Origin: an uncultured Flavobacteriales bacterium
GTDB taxonomy: Bacteria > Bacteroidota > Bacteroidia > Flavobacteriales_D > Parvicellaceae
DNA: 42,570 nt
Assembly (NCBI GenBank): GCA_913030835.1
Contig: CAJWDP010000027.1
Span: forward strand, 1-42,570
Reading direction: 5' to 3'
Below the pieces are notes generated by a model. That model was not told the DNA's origin. It saw nothing but the letters and a program-made list of their open reading frames with translations, and did not search any database. This document shows, piece by piece, positions 1-11,103 of this stretch. Each line of letters begins with the position of its first letter. Positions within the stretch are counted from its first letter, which is position 1. A program made the translations under genes and the position numbers.

Positions 1-2
1 TT

Positions 3-281
3 GCTCGTGGAGTTGTACAAGCTGTGGAGGAATTGGGTTTTCATTGGGCGACCAATTTTATTGGGTTTATTTTGGTTTCAAACGATTGGGGTGCGATTCA
101 AACCGATACGTTGATAAAAAATATAGGCTCCCCCTCGGTGCTGGTAGATGTGATCCTTCCCACGGCCTTGCTGCCATTGATCTATTTGATTTTTTCCAAA
201 ATGTACAAATGGAGAAAGATCTCTATGTTGTTTGAGAAGATTGAGCTGCCAATCGCAGAAGAGGGGGAAGATGATGTATAG
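3..281 (+). CDS. C-terminal part of an unidentified membrane protein (5' end outside window)
   Basis: The reading frame is open from the first bases of the window, so the true start lies upstream; the internal GTG at 24 need not be the start. About 92 residues are visible. There is a moderately hydrophobic stretch near the beginning (around FIGFILV) and a clear membrane segment later (VDVILPTALLPLIYLIF), followed by a basic stretch and an acidic, probably cytoplasmic, tail ending EEGEDDV. I do not recognise the family and assign no function. It is convergent with the M42 peptidase gene, 38 bases away, with no obvious strong terminator between them. Confidence 0.6.
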   Translation, partial: ARGVVQAVEELGFHWATNFIGFILVSNDWGAIQTDTLIKNIGSPSVLVDVILPTALLPLIYLIFSKMYKWRKISMLFEKIELPIAEEGEDDV

Positions 282-319
282 CTTGATCTAAGAGGTCGTT
301 CTGAAGTGATCCTATAGCA

Positions 320-1243
320 TTAAAGTCTAGACATCAAATAGCCGTACATATCGATCATGGCCTGTATATCTGCTTTATGCACTTTTTCATCCGGGCTATG
401 TACATGATCTTCAGGAGCTCCAATGAAGCACCAATCAAAAGGGTAGGGACTCTTTTGCAGAGCATTTCCGTCGCTACCGCCGGTAGCTTCCACTTCAAGC
501 TGAAAAGGGATTCCTGATTCTTTAGCGAGATCAATTATTCTATTCACGTAGCTTCTTCGGGGTATCCCGCTGTCCCGAAGCGATATGGCTACACCTTTTC
601 CGTGTTCAACTCCATCCGTTTTCCACGTAATATCTGAGATCAAAGCTTGTTGAACGCCGAAATTTTCATAAATGTATTTTGCCAAATAGCCTACCGATCC
701 ACCTCCGGTCTCTTCCCAGCAGGAAAAACAGATCAAACCGTCGGTTAGCTCTTCAGCTAGCTTCAGAGCGTTGTAGCAGCCAAGCCGATTGTCCATATAG
801 CAGCATTGAACAAATTCTTCATTCTCCCTCCAGTTTGGCTTAAAAACGAGCTCTGTTCCACGGTCCAGCTCTCTTTCAGCCAGATACTCCAGGCTCGGTT
901 TTTCATCCTCATTGTCAATAACGATTAGCTCCGCTTCTATTTTGCCGTTTGAATCATTGCCGATCAAAATGGTTCCTTCATTTGTCCGTGGTCCGCCTAG
1001 CTTGATCAGCTGTTTATCATAACGAACGGTAAAGCCAATTGAATCCATATGAGCAAAAACGGCTGTCCTTGGTGTTCCAAATTTCAGAATGATACAGTCC
1101 TGAAGGTGAGGCCCGGTAATAATTTCAGGTTTAACCTTAAAGGTTGAACCGTTCTTTCTTATGTAATCAATAATGAATTCTTTCATTTTGATTTCATTGC
1201 CTGCCGGCGCATGAATTGCGCATAGTTCTTTTAGTAATTCCAT
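320..1243 (-). CDS. M42-family (glutamyl aminopeptidase-like) metallopeptidase
   Basis: A 307-residue cytoplasmic di-zinc aminopeptidase of the M42/M20 clan, expected to trim N-terminal residues from peptides. Visible metal and catalytic positions are AHMD near residue 65 (first zinc histidine and aspartate), YMDNRLG near 150 (bridging aspartate), EETGGG near 177 (catalytic and ligand glutamates), SDITW near 203 and the C-terminal EDHVHSPDE motif with the last histidine ligand. It is somewhat shorter than classic M42 enzymes (about 340-360). The ATG at 1243 overlaps the stop of yigZ by one base (TGATG), so it is probably translationally coupled; a TTG one codon upstream is the alternative start. 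It is the last gene of the ribD-led operon. The exact substrate cannot be read from sequence. Confidence 0.88.
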   Translation of the reverse strand: MELLKELCAIHAPAGNEIKMKEFIIDYIRKNGSTFKVKPEIITGPHLQDCIILKFGTPRTAVFAHMDSIGFTVRYDKQLIKLGGPRTNEGTILIGNDSNGKIEAELIVIDNEDEKPSLEYLAERELDRGTELVFKPNWRENEEFVQCCYMDNRLGCYNALKLAEELTDGLICFSCWEETGGGSVGYLAKYIYENFGVQQALISDITWKTDGVEHGKGVAISLRDSGIPRRSYVNRIIDLAKESGIPFQLEVEATGGSDGNALQKSPYPFDWCFIGAPEDHVHSPDEKVHKADIQAMIDMYGYLMSRL

Positions 1244-1857
1244 CAATATTCGTTGTCGATTTTGTAGTTGATCTGAAGGCTGTCTAATTTATCTGTTACT
1301 TTCTTTTTATGTGTTTTTCGAACTCGAAATTGGATAATTGGTTGTTGATCAAATTTTTGTTTGATTTCCGAAGCTTTGACTTCTTTTACGATCCGCATTA
1401 CGGAATCCATTTCATTATAGTCAAATTTTAATTCAAAAGAACATTCAACATGTTTTTGAATTACTGTATTGTTAACTATCGCTTGTTTGGCGGCTTCTCG
1501 ATAAGCATTGATTAACCCCCCAACACCTAGCTTCACTCCTCCATAATAACGAACAACAACAATCAGCGTGTTGGTTAGGTCAAAAGATTGGATCTGTCCA
1601 AATATGGGCTTGCCTGCTGAGCTGCTTGGCTCACCGTCATCAGAAAAACGGAAATGTGCATGATCTGCTCCTAGGCGAAATCCGTAACAATGATGGCAAG
1701 CAGCGTGATGATCCGCTTTTATTTCCCGTATGATCTGTTTTATTTGCACTTCATTGTTAACTGGATAGGCCATTCCAATGAACTTGCTGCCTTTTTCTTT
1801 ATAGGTCCCTTCAGAAGGGGAAAGAATGGTGTTGTATGTGCCTTCTGAATTATCCAA
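1243..1857 (-). CDS. yigZ: YigZ/IMPACT family protein
   Basis: This 204-residue protein has the two-domain layout of the bacterial YigZ family (UPF0029). The N-terminal IMPACT domain (about 12-118) carries the family signatures KGSKFIG, HHCYGFRLG, FSDDGEPSSSAGKPI and VVRYYGGVKLGVGGL; a small ferredoxin-like DUF1949 domain (about 135-195) follows. The eukaryotic relative IMPACT modulates GCN2; the bacterial role is poorly defined, with RNA or ribosome-related functions suggested. It starts at a TTG inside the end of the upstream transporter gene (8-base overlap), so it depends on the ribD operon for expression and probably on coupling for translation. Confidence 0.9.
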   Translation of the reverse strand: MDNSEGTYNTILSPSEGTYKEKGSKFIGMAYPVNNEVQIKQIIREIKADHHAACHHCYGFRLGADHAHFRFSDDGEPSSSAGKPIFGQIQSFDLTNTLIVVVRYYGGVKLGVGGLINAYREAAKQAIVNNTVIQKHVECSFELKFDYNEMDSVMRIVKEVKASEIKQKFDQQPIIQFRVRKTHKKKVTDKLDSLQINYKIDNEY

Positions 1858-2749
1858 TGGCCAGGAGGATTTCTTTAGAAAACGTGATGAGCCCGATTGC
1901 GACTAGTGCCAGTAGAATTCCTATCCAGTTGTTGGTGGATAGTTTTTCTCTGAAAAATAATAATCCTATGAAAGCAAGAAACACGATTATTCCCATATTC
2001 ACTAAGGGATAAACTTGTGAGGCATCCATTACCTCCAACGCTCTGAAAAAGAAATACAAGGTGAAATAATTGGGCACGCCTACCAGAATTCCCCACAAAA
2101 CATTTCGGATGTGAATTTTGGTTTGTCCTTTGATGAGCTTGAATACAACAAATAGGCTTCCGGTTATGCCTGATGCAAAGAAAATCAACGCAAAAAATGA
2201 AGGACTATTGAAGGCATTAACACAATGCACCTGCGCCACCTTGAATGTAGTGTCTGCTATGCCCTGGCCTAAAAAGATGCATGCCAATAACCAAAGATGC
2301 TTCTTTTCTATGGAAAGCTTGCCGCCGGTTACCGTAGAAAAATAGATGGCCGGAATTGAAATGAGCAAGCCTATGATTTTCAAGATATCAGAAGATTCAT
2401 TGAACCACCAGATGCCTACTGCAACGGGTATTACCAGTGATATCTTATTTGCGATGGATGTGATCGATATCCCTATTTTTTGTGTGCCATGTGCAATCAT
2501 ATTAAATACGATGCCAAATAATACACCTATGATGATAGCAGCGGGGACAAAGTAGTGAGGGTTTGGCGTGTCTGCACTTGGTAGGCCGCCCAGCGTGATT
2601 TCTCCTTTCATTGCAACTACACCGCAAATGCCTGCTACCATGTAATTGACGGCGATAGCCTGAAGATTGTCGACTTTAAACCGTTCAAACAGCTTAAACA
2701 TGACCATTAAGCCTGAAAAAATTATAACCGTGCTGAGTATATCAATCAT
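1850..2749 (-). CDS. EamA/DMT-superfamily transporter
   Basis: A 299-residue integral inner-membrane protein with about ten hydrophobic helices arranged as two five-helix halves, typical of the EamA (DMT) superfamily of small-molecule exporters or importers. The C-terminal half shows the usual Y-PL-NMG and FFREKLSTNNWIGI region. The ATG start overlaps the end of ribD by 8 bases, so the two are co-transcribed and likely coupled. Known flavin transporters of the RibN type belong to this superfamily, so a flavin substrate is possible, but this is inferred only from position. Confidence 0.85.
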   Translation of the reverse strand: MIDILSTVIIFSGLMVMFKLFERFKVDNLQAIAVNYMVAGICGVVAMKGEITLGGLPSADTPNPHYFVPAAIIIGVLFGIVFNMIAHGTQKIGISITSIANKISLVIPVAVGIWWFNESSDILKIIGLLISIPAIYFSTVTGGKLSIEKKHLWLLACIFLGQGIADTTFKVAQVHCVNAFNSPSFFALIFFASGITGSLFVVFKLIKGQTKIHIRNVLWGILVGVPNYFTLYFFFRALEVMDASQVYPLVNMGIIVFLAFIGLLFFREKLSTNNWIGILLALVAIGLITFSKEILLAIG

Positions 2750-3779
2750 TGAAATAATAGCTTATGTTGTCTCCAAATTGATCTGTTTGCAAATTCGGTT
2801 TTATCTTTAATTCTGGTGCTTTTAATCCCGATCCAAAAGTAGTTTTTCCTGTCAGTACTCTAGCTTCGTCCCAAGCACCTTCTTTCAGAAACAAAGAAAG
2901 AGTGGATGCTCCTCCTTCAATAATGACGGATAAAATTCCCTCTTTAAACAGGGCAGCCAATATTTGGTTTACAGCATGGTTAAAATCGATCTCTATTACT
3001 TTCGCATTTCTGTACTTCGCGGTCCTATTTTTGGTGAAGACAATGACAGGAGCTTCGCCATTAAAGACTTCGAAATGGTCAGAAAGTGCTCCCATTTTAT
3101 CGATGACCAATCGGATCGGATGCTTTCCTTCAAGCGCGCGGACGGTTAGCTTCGGGTTGTCATTCTCAACCGTCTTGAATCCAACCAAAACAGCCATTTC
3201 TTCTGCTCTCCATTGGTGAGTTATTCCCTTCGTTCTTGGATCGGTGATCCAATTGATTCCCGTTTCGTTGTTTTTTCTTTCTCGGTCTATGAACCCATCT
3301 TTTGTCTGAGCCCATTTAAGAATAACGTAAGGCCTCTTATTTTGATGGAATGTGAAAAATCGTTTATTCAATTGTTGACATTCTTCTTTCAAAATTCCAA
3401 CCTCTACACGTATTCCGCAATCTCGCAATTTCTGAATACCTTTTCCATTGACGATCGGATTCGGATCCTCACATCCTACAATTACGTGTCGAATTCCCGA
3501 TTCAATTATCAAATCGGTACATGGCGGAGTTTTTCCATGATGTGCACATGGCTCAAGAGAAACATACAGGGTTGATTCTTTAAAAAATGACTTATCCTGA
3601 ACCGATCTAACGGCTTGCACTTCCGCATGCTCATTTCCAAAAGGCCTTGTATACCCTTTGCCAATGATCTTGTCGTCATATACGATTACGGCTCCCACGC
3701 TCGGATTTGGCATCGCCTCTCTCAGCCCTTCTGAAGCCAGCTCAAGGCAAATTCCCATATATTTTTCATGAACATTCAC
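2742..3779 (-). CDS. ribD: Riboflavin biosynthesis bifunctional deaminase/reductase RibD
   Basis: RibD performs two steps of riboflavin synthesis: zinc-dependent deamination of the pyrimidine intermediate and NADPH-dependent reduction of its ribosyl side chain. The N-terminal deaminase domain shows the zinc motifs HAE (about residues 51-53) and PCAHHGKTPPC (about 77-87); the reductase domain follows from about 140, with VILKWAQTKDG and VIIEGG signatures. I choose the GTG at 3779, giving VNVHEKYMG, because family members begin just before the EKYM segment; a TTG six codons upstream is also open. It heads a tight operon with the EamA transporter, yigZ and the M42 peptidase, and is divergent from prmC. 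No FMN riboswitch is visible in the 59-base gap. Confidence 0.94.
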   Translation of the reverse strand: MNVHEKYMGICLELASEGLREAMPNPSVGAVIVYDDKIIGKGYTRPFGNEHAEVQAVRSVQDKSFFKESTLYVSLEPCAHHGKTPPCTDLIIESGIRHVIVGCEDPNPIVNGKGIQKLRDCGIRVEVGILKEECQQLNKRFFTFHQNKRPYVILKWAQTKDGFIDRERKNNETGINWITDPRTKGITHQWRAEEMAVLVGFKTVENDNPKLTVRALEGKHPIRLVIDKMGALSDHFEVFNGEAPVIVFTKNRTAKYRNAKVIEIDFNHAVNQILAALFKEGILSVIIEGGASTLSLFLKEGAWDEARVLTGKTTFGSGLKAPELKIKPNLQTDQFGDNISYYFND

Positions 3780-3826
3780 TCGTTGGCGAAAATACAAAAT
3801 AAGGATGCTTTAGGGAATTTGGATGT

Positions 3827-3834
3827 TATCTTTG
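3827..3834 (+). promoter_or_regulatory. Candidate -7 box upstream of prmC (TATCTTTG)
   Basis: TATCTTTG matches the Bacteroidota -7 consensus TAnnTTTG exactly. A good -33 TTTG at the expected distance is not seen. The box ends four bases before the GTG start at 3839, so if it is used the transcript would be leaderless or nearly so. Confidence 0.35.
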
Positions 3835-3838
3835 TAGC

Positions 3839-4673
3839 GTGTTTGTGCAAGATAACTCAGTTGGATCAGTTGTCTCTTATCTGGAAGCAGGGTTATCACC
3901 TCTGTATCCGCCGGAAGAGGTAAATTCTATGGTCGCCATTTTATTCGCACATTTTAACAAATGGAATCGGATGGAGCTTCGGGCACGACAGGATCATCAG
4001 CTAAGTGAATCCGAACTACTTAATTATCATCAGGCTTTGAAACAGCTGAAGCAAAGTAAGCCTCTTCAATATGTGTTGGGGGAAACCGAATTCTTTGAGT
4101 TGCCATTTAAGCTGAACAACCATGTGCTGATTCCAAGGCAGGAGACCGAAGAGCTAGTTGATCTGATAATAAAGGAGGGGAAAGAAAAGGAATCTTTAAT
4201 TGATATAGGGTGCGGAAGTGGTTGTATTTCAATTTCTTATAAGAAAAGTAAGCCGAAATCAAAAGTGTTTGTTGTTGACGTTGTTCCCGAAGCTTTGCAA
4301 TTGACCATGGACAATGCGAAGTTGAACGAGGTGGAATTGAATTCGAAAGAAATGGACATACTGAATTGGTATGATCTGGACATTCAGTTTGATGTTGTTG
4401 TTAGCAACCCTCCATATGTGACGATAGGTGAAAAAGCAACGATGAATAAGAATGTATTGAATTTCGAGCCACATGTGGCACTGTTTGTTCAGGATTCAAA
4501 CCCAGTGGTGTTTTACGACGCAATCGCTGATTTTGCTTTGAAACACCTAAAGGACAATGGACGAATTTATTTTGAAATCAATGAAAGGTTTGGTAGAGAA
4601 GTAGCGTCATGCTTGGAAGTCAGAAATTTTAAGGATATTCGAATAATTAAAGACATAAACGGAAAAGATCGAA

Positions 4674-4693
<20 letters not shown>
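3839..4693 (+). CDS. prmC: Peptide chain release factor N5-glutamine methyltransferase PrmC
   Basis: PrmC (HemK) methylates the glutamine of the GGQ motif in release factors 1 and 2 using S-adenosylmethionine. The protein has the helical N-terminal release-factor-binding domain (about 1-95), the connecting VLIPRQETEELV segment, the SAM-binding DIGCGSGC loop (about 122-129) and the catalytic NPPY motif (about 190-193). The 284-residue length is normal. The start is a GTG at 3839, with another in-frame GTG two codons later; no later start would preserve the N-terminal domain. It overlaps the next gene by 20 bases. Confidence 0.93.
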
Positions 4694-7368
<2,675 letters not shown>

Positions 7369-7371
7369 TTA

Positions 7372-7932
7372 ATGGGATTGATCAGCAAAATAAAAATTAA
7401 AGCAGGCAACTACTTTCTAAACAGGGAGGTAATCCGACATCGGAAAGTTGAGGCGAGCAATTGGCAATCTGCAAAGAGTATTGGCATCATTTACAGAATA
7501 GATGATGAGCGTTCTTTCAAACACATTCGTTGGTATATCAAGGAATTGAAAAAGCGGTACGGGTCGAAAAGAATATTTGCTTTAGGTTATTCGGATGAGA
7601 AGAATGCGCCCGCTTATCTTAGCCATGGTTTGGAGTTTGATTATTTCATAAAAAAGGACCTCAATTGGTATGGGAAGCCAAGATCTAAGTCGTCAGATAG
7701 TTTTACGTCAGAGCAGTTTGATATGCTGATCGATTTCACAGATGGCAGCTGTGTTCCCCTGCGTTTTGTTTTATTGAGCTCCAGAGCAACATTTAAGATC
7801 GGGCGATATGCGAAAAACAACGAAGAAATCTATGATCTGCTTATTTCGCTTGAAGATGATAGCTGGAATCACTTTATGGAACAGCTGGACAAATATGTAG
7901 GGATGATCAGACATGCCGATAAAGCGGTCTAA
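7372..7932 (+). CDS. Conserved Bacteroidota hypothetical protein between ligA and dapA (DUF6913-like)
   Basis: This 186-residue cytoplasmic protein has no signal peptide or membrane segment. It begins with a basic stretch, then a segment that looks like an alpha/beta fold (SIGIIYRIDDERSFKHI, KRIFALGYSDEK, FDMLIDFTD). I recall a family of this size lying between ligA and dapA in many Bacteroidota genomes (DUF6913), but I could not run a search. The function is unknown. It follows ligA by three bases and is in the same operon; dapA behind it seems to have its own promoter. Confidence 0.72.
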   Translation: MGLISKIKIKAGNYFLNREVIRHRKVEASNWQSAKSIGIIYRIDDERSFKHIRWYIKELKKRYGSKRIFALGYSDEKNAPAYLSHGLEFDYFIKKDLNWYGKPRSKSSDSFTSEQFDMLIDFTDGSCVPLRFVLLSSRATFKIGRYAKNNEEIYDLLISLEDDSWNHFMEQLDKYVGMIRHADKAV

Positions 7933-7965
7933 AGGAATTTTCAATCGATAAAATTGATTATTTCG

Positions 7966-7996
7966 TTTGCAGATATTACTTCCTGATTTAATTTAG
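7966..7996 (+). promoter_or_regulatory. Candidate dapA promoter (TTTG - 19 bp - TAATTTAG)
   Basis: TTTG at 7966-7969 is followed after 19 bases by TAATTTAG at 7989-7996, one mismatch from the Bacteroidota -7 consensus TAnnTTTG and at the expected spacing from the -33 element. Transcription would begin near 8001-8004. That is downstream of the GTG at 7996 and upstream of the ATG at 8014, which supports the ATG as the dapA start. Confidence 0.45.
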
Positions 7997-8013
7997 TGGA
8001 AAATAAAGCAATA

Positions 8014-8904
8014 ATGGGCAAGTTTAAAGGATTGGGAGTAGCATTGGTGACCCCCTTTAGTGAAAATGGTAACGTGGATTATGCAGGGCTTCAACGGTTG
8101 GTCGAATTGCAAATCCAGGGAGGAACGGATTACTTGGTGGTTCATGGAACTACGGGAGAATCGGTGACTCTAACGAAAGAAGAAAAGGTAACCACACTGG
8201 ATTTCATTAAAGAAATTGCTGCCAACCGAATTCCAATTGTTTTGGGCATAGGTGGAAACAATACTAGAGAGGTATGTAATGAGCTGGATTCAACCGACTT
8301 AAGCGGAGTAAGCGGAATTCTTTCGGTGAGCCCGGCATACAATAAACCCACCCAAGAAGGAATTTATCAGCATTACAAGGCGATATCACAAGCAACCGAT
8401 AGAGAGATTATTTTGTACAACGTTCCCGGAAGAACGTCAAAAAATGTTGTGGCTGAAACGACTGTAAGATGTGCTGAGGACTTTAAAAATATTGTAGCCG
8501 TAAAAGAAGCTTCCGGTGATTTGGAACAGGTCATGAGCATTTTACAGAATCGCCCCGATGGTTTTGAGGTATTGAGTGGGGACGATGCTTTAACTCTTGC
8601 AATGATCGGCTGTGGTGCTGACGGGGTTATTTCCGTCGTGGGCAACGCTTTTCCCCAGGTGTTTTCAAAAATGGTACATGCTGCGCTAGATTCCAATATG
8701 GCAGAAGCAAGGACTCAGCATTATCAATTATTCGAAATGATTGACTGGCTTTTTGTTGATGGGAATCCGGCTGGAATTAAAGAGGTGCTGAAGTATCTGA
8801 ATATTTGTCACAATTACGTTCGTCTTCCTTTAGTTCCCGTTGGTAAACAAGTGTCGGACAAATTGTATGCACTCATTGCCGATTCGGGATTAGCAATGGA
8901 ATAA
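8014..8904 (+). CDS. dapA: 4-hydroxy-tetrahydrodipicolinate synthase DapA
   Basis: DapA condenses pyruvate with aspartate semialdehyde, the committed step of lysine and diaminopimelate synthesis. The TIM-barrel protein shows the GTTGES loop (about 45-50), catalytic tyrosines in SPAYNKP (109) and LYNVPGR (135), and the Schiff-base lysine in AVKEASGD (164). I place the start at ATG 8014 (MGKFKGLGVALVTPF), which fits the family N-terminus and the promoter at 7966-7996; a GTG at 7996 would add six residues. It is followed by msrA after nine bases. Confidence 0.95.
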   Translation: MGKFKGLGVALVTPFSENGNVDYAGLQRLVELQIQGGTDYLVVHGTTGESVTLTKEEKVTTLDFIKEIAANRIPIVLGIGGNNTREVCNELDSTDLSGVSGILSVSPAYNKPTQEGIYQHYKAISQATDREIILYNVPGRTSKNVVAETTVRCAEDFKNIVAVKEASGDLEQVMSILQNRPDGFEVLSGDDALTLAMIGCGADGVISVVGNAFPQVFSKMVHAALDSNMAEARTQHYQLFEMIDWLFVDGNPAGIKEVLKYLNICHNYVRLPLVPVGKQVSDKLYALIADSGLAME

Positions 8905-8913
8905 CTCCGATTT

Positions 8914-9456
8914 ATGGATAAACTTGAGCGAATTACCTTAGGGGCTGGCTGTTTTTGGTGTATCGAAGCTGTATTCAAACGGATGAATGGGGTAGTAGAT
9001 GTTTGTTCCGGTTTTAGTGGTGGGCATGTCATTAATCCAAGCTATAAAGAAGTTTGCCGTCAAACGACAGGACATGCGGAAGTAATTCAGCTTTCGTTTG
9101 ATCCCAAAATAATTTCAGTCCAAGAAATTTTGGAAGTATTTTGGTCAATTCATGACCCAACAACGCTAAACAGGCAAGGCAATGATATAGGAACGCACTA
9201 CCGATCGGCCGTTTTTTACCACAATGAAAATCAACGATTAATTGCAGAAGAATACAAGTTGCAATTGGATCAGTCCGGCGTGTTCAAAAATTCAATAGTT
9301 ACGGAAATAACCGAGTGGCAAAATTTCTACCCTGCTGAGAATTATCATTCCGATTACTTTGATTTGAATGGAGAGGAACCGTATTGTCGGTTTGTAATTC
9401 GTCCTAAGGTTGAAAAATTTGAAAAAACCTATGCCGAGAAACTAAGAAAGAAATAG
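8914..9456 (+). CDS. msrA: Peptide-methionine (S)-S-oxide reductase MsrA
   Basis: MsrA repairs oxidised methionine in proteins. The active-site motif GCFWC lies at residues 12-16, with the catalytic cysteine at 13 and a second cysteine at 16 that could act in recycling. Other family signatures are the GHAEVIQLSFDP segment, FWSIHDPTTLNRQGNDIGTHYRSA and NYHSDYF. The 180-residue length is normal and no signal peptide is seen, so it is cytoplasmic. It starts nine bases after dapA. It is convergent with the sixA-like gene, with only 31 bases and no obvious terminator between them. Confidence 0.95.
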   Translation: MDKLERITLGAGCFWCIEAVFKRMNGVVDVCSGFSGGHVINPSYKEVCRQTTGHAEVIQLSFDPKIISVQEILEVFWSIHDPTTLNRQGNDIGTHYRSAVFYHNENQRLIAEEYKLQLDQSGVFKNSIVTEITEWQNFYPAENYHSDYFDLNGEEPYCRFVIRPKVEKFEKTYAEKLRKK

Positions 9457-9487
9457 TTTCATGAGCTCACCATCAAAATCGTAAATT

Positions 9488-9979
9488 TTACTCGTTGATC
9501 GACTTGGGATAATCGTATCCTAACAATATTCCGCAATCGGAAAAAGCTTCCTTCCATTCGTTAATTTCCAATCCTATTGCTGCGACGGCTGCGGTTACCA
9601 TTTGGATCGGATTACCGGTCAACAAATAATTCAATTCGCTAATGCCCGGATTGTGGCAAACAATACACAGTGTATTAATTCGATCACTGGTTTCATTGAT
9701 TACGTTTAAAATAGTAGCTGCAGATGAATGATAAAGTCTCGCATCTGTTCGTAATTCCGGATCGTTTTGAAATTCAGATTTAAGCTTTTCAGCTGTTGTT
9801 ATGGCTCTGTTGGCCTCACTGCTTACAATCAGATCGGGTTGTTCTCCTGATCGATTTAATCGACGGCCCATTTCTTGAGCATCATTGCATCCTCTTTTGT
9901 TTAAGGGTCTGTCGAAATCTCGTTGTCCCGAATTCTTCCAGCTGGATTTAGCATGTCGTACCAGATATAGCTTTTTCAT
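9488..9979 (-). CDS. SixA-like histidine phosphatase
   Basis: A 163-residue protein of the phosphoglycerate-mutase-like histidine phosphatase superfamily. It begins with the LVRHAKS motif (nucleophilic histidine at 9), carries DFDRPLNKRG and has the second catalytic histidine in CHNPG. E. coli SixA removes phosphate from histidine on phosphotransfer domains or PTS proteins; the substrate here is unknown. Its ATG overlaps the TGA of the upstream AlkB-like gene (ATGA), so translation is probably coupled to the hydroxylase. Confidence 0.85.
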   Translation of the reverse strand: MKKLYLVRHAKSSWKNSGQRDFDRPLNKRGCNDAQEMGRRLNRSGEQPDLIVSSEANRAITTAEKLKSEFQNDPELRTDARLYHSSAATILNVINETSDRINTLCIVCHNPGISELNYLLTGNPIQMVTAAVAAIGLEINEWKEAFSDCGILLGYDYPKSINE

Positions 9980-11052
9980 GCAATGCTTGAAATGGGTTGT
10001 CCTGATTCCCTACGTTGATCTTTGATCTTATCCATGTGCCTGTGCATTACAGAAAACCAAACTGGCGGCACAAGTGCGCACAAAATCATTACAGGATAAC
10101 CTGCCGGAAGTTGAGGAGCATCTCCGTAGCTTTTTAATATCTGATATTTTCTGCTAGCCATGAAATGATGATCCGCGTGACGAGTTACCTCAAACAACAA
10201 TGATCTGCCAATTGCATGGTCTGAATTCCACGAATGCATGGATTCCACCCGTTCATAGCTGCCGTTCTCTTTTAGCTTTCGTGTTAGGCCGTAATGTTCG
10301 AGGTAGTTTACGGTCTCAAAGAAGAGGATACCAACAATGCACCCCAGCATGTAATAAAGTAGTGCTCCTACATCAAAAACAAACCAAACACAGCCCATCA
10401 CCGCCAATTGCATAAAAGCAAATTGGATCATCTGATTGTGCATAGAAATAATACGGAATTGTTTCGACCTCAAACGTTTAATTTCGATCCTCCATGCAGA
10501 TAGGTAGCTAAATGTTATAGACCTTGCCCAGAATCGGTAGAGGTCTTCTCCTTTTCTAGCTGTAGCAGGGTCTGAAGGAGTTCCTACATTTTTATGATGT
10601 CCTTTGTTGTGCTCGATGAAAAAGTGCATGTATTGTGCTGAGAGTAACAGGATTTTTGACATGATGCGCTCACTCTTTTTTGCCCGATGACCAAGCTCGT
10701 GTGCTACGTTAATGCCCAGGACCACACAAGCGATCCCCAAAGTGATTACTCTGCCCAAAAGCTCATGCCATACTAGGTCCTGTGTGGTAATACCTAAAAG
10801 AAAAAGGATCACGAGGCCATATTGTATTGGAACCAGACTATACAGCAGATAGTCGTAAAACTTGTCTTTTTTTGCTTGTTCTTCCTCCGAAGAACTCATG
10901 TTATACGTATCTGCAGGAAGTATAAACTCAAGAATGGGTATAATTACATAGGCATATATTGGTAGCAACCATGGCCAGAATCCTGTCCACCAAAGCGAGA
11001 AAATACCACACAACGGACCTGTGAATACCAGAAAATACTTGAGCTTTTTCAT
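9976..11052 (-). CDS. AlkB-type membrane di-iron alkane/fatty-acid hydroxylase
   Basis: A 358-residue polytopic inner-membrane enzyme of the membrane fatty acid hydroxylase superfamily and most like alkane 1-monooxygenase (AlkB), which hydroxylates terminal carbons with O2. All diagnostic histidine boxes are present: HELGH (118-122), EHNKGHH followed by TPSDPATAR (147-166), EHYG (252-255) and RHADHH followed by SRKYQ (291-304), then the DAPQLPAGYP segment. About six hydrophobic helices are visible. No rubredoxin or rubredoxin reductase gene lies nearby. It overlaps the sixA-like gene by four bases. Substrate could be alkanes or other alkyl chains; only the family is secure. Confidence 0.9.
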   Translation of the reverse strand: MKKLKYFLVFTGPLCGIFSLWWTGFWPWLLPIYAYVIIPILEFILPADTYNMSSSEEEQAKKDKFYDYLLYSLVPIQYGLVILFLLGITTQDLVWHELLGRVITLGIACVVLGINVAHELGHRAKKSERIMSKILLLSAQYMHFFIEHNKGHHKNVGTPSDPATARKGEDLYRFWARSITFSYLSAWRIEIKRLRSKQFRIISMHNQMIQFAFMQLAVMGCVWFVFDVGALLYYMLGCIVGILFFETVNYLEHYGLTRKLKENGSYERVESMHSWNSDHAIGRSLLFEVTRHADHHFMASRKYQILKSYGDAPQLPAGYPVMILCALVPPVWFSVMHRHMDKIKDQRRESGQPISSIA

Positions 11053-11103
11053 TACTTTCTTGAATACTCAAGTTAATAAATTGAGTGAATTAACGCAACA
11101 GTT

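Noticed and set aside
3-281. Start codon at GTG 24 for the first gene
   Set aside because: The frame is open to the window edge, so an internal GTG cannot be shown to be the start.
3780-3838. FMN riboswitch upstream of ribD
   Set aside because: The gap to prmC is only 59 bases and shows no RFN-element stems; no other space exists upstream.
7996-8013. GTG 7996 as the start of dapA
   Set aside because: It lies at the end of the candidate -7 box, before the likely transcription start, and adds six residues not typical of the family N-terminus.
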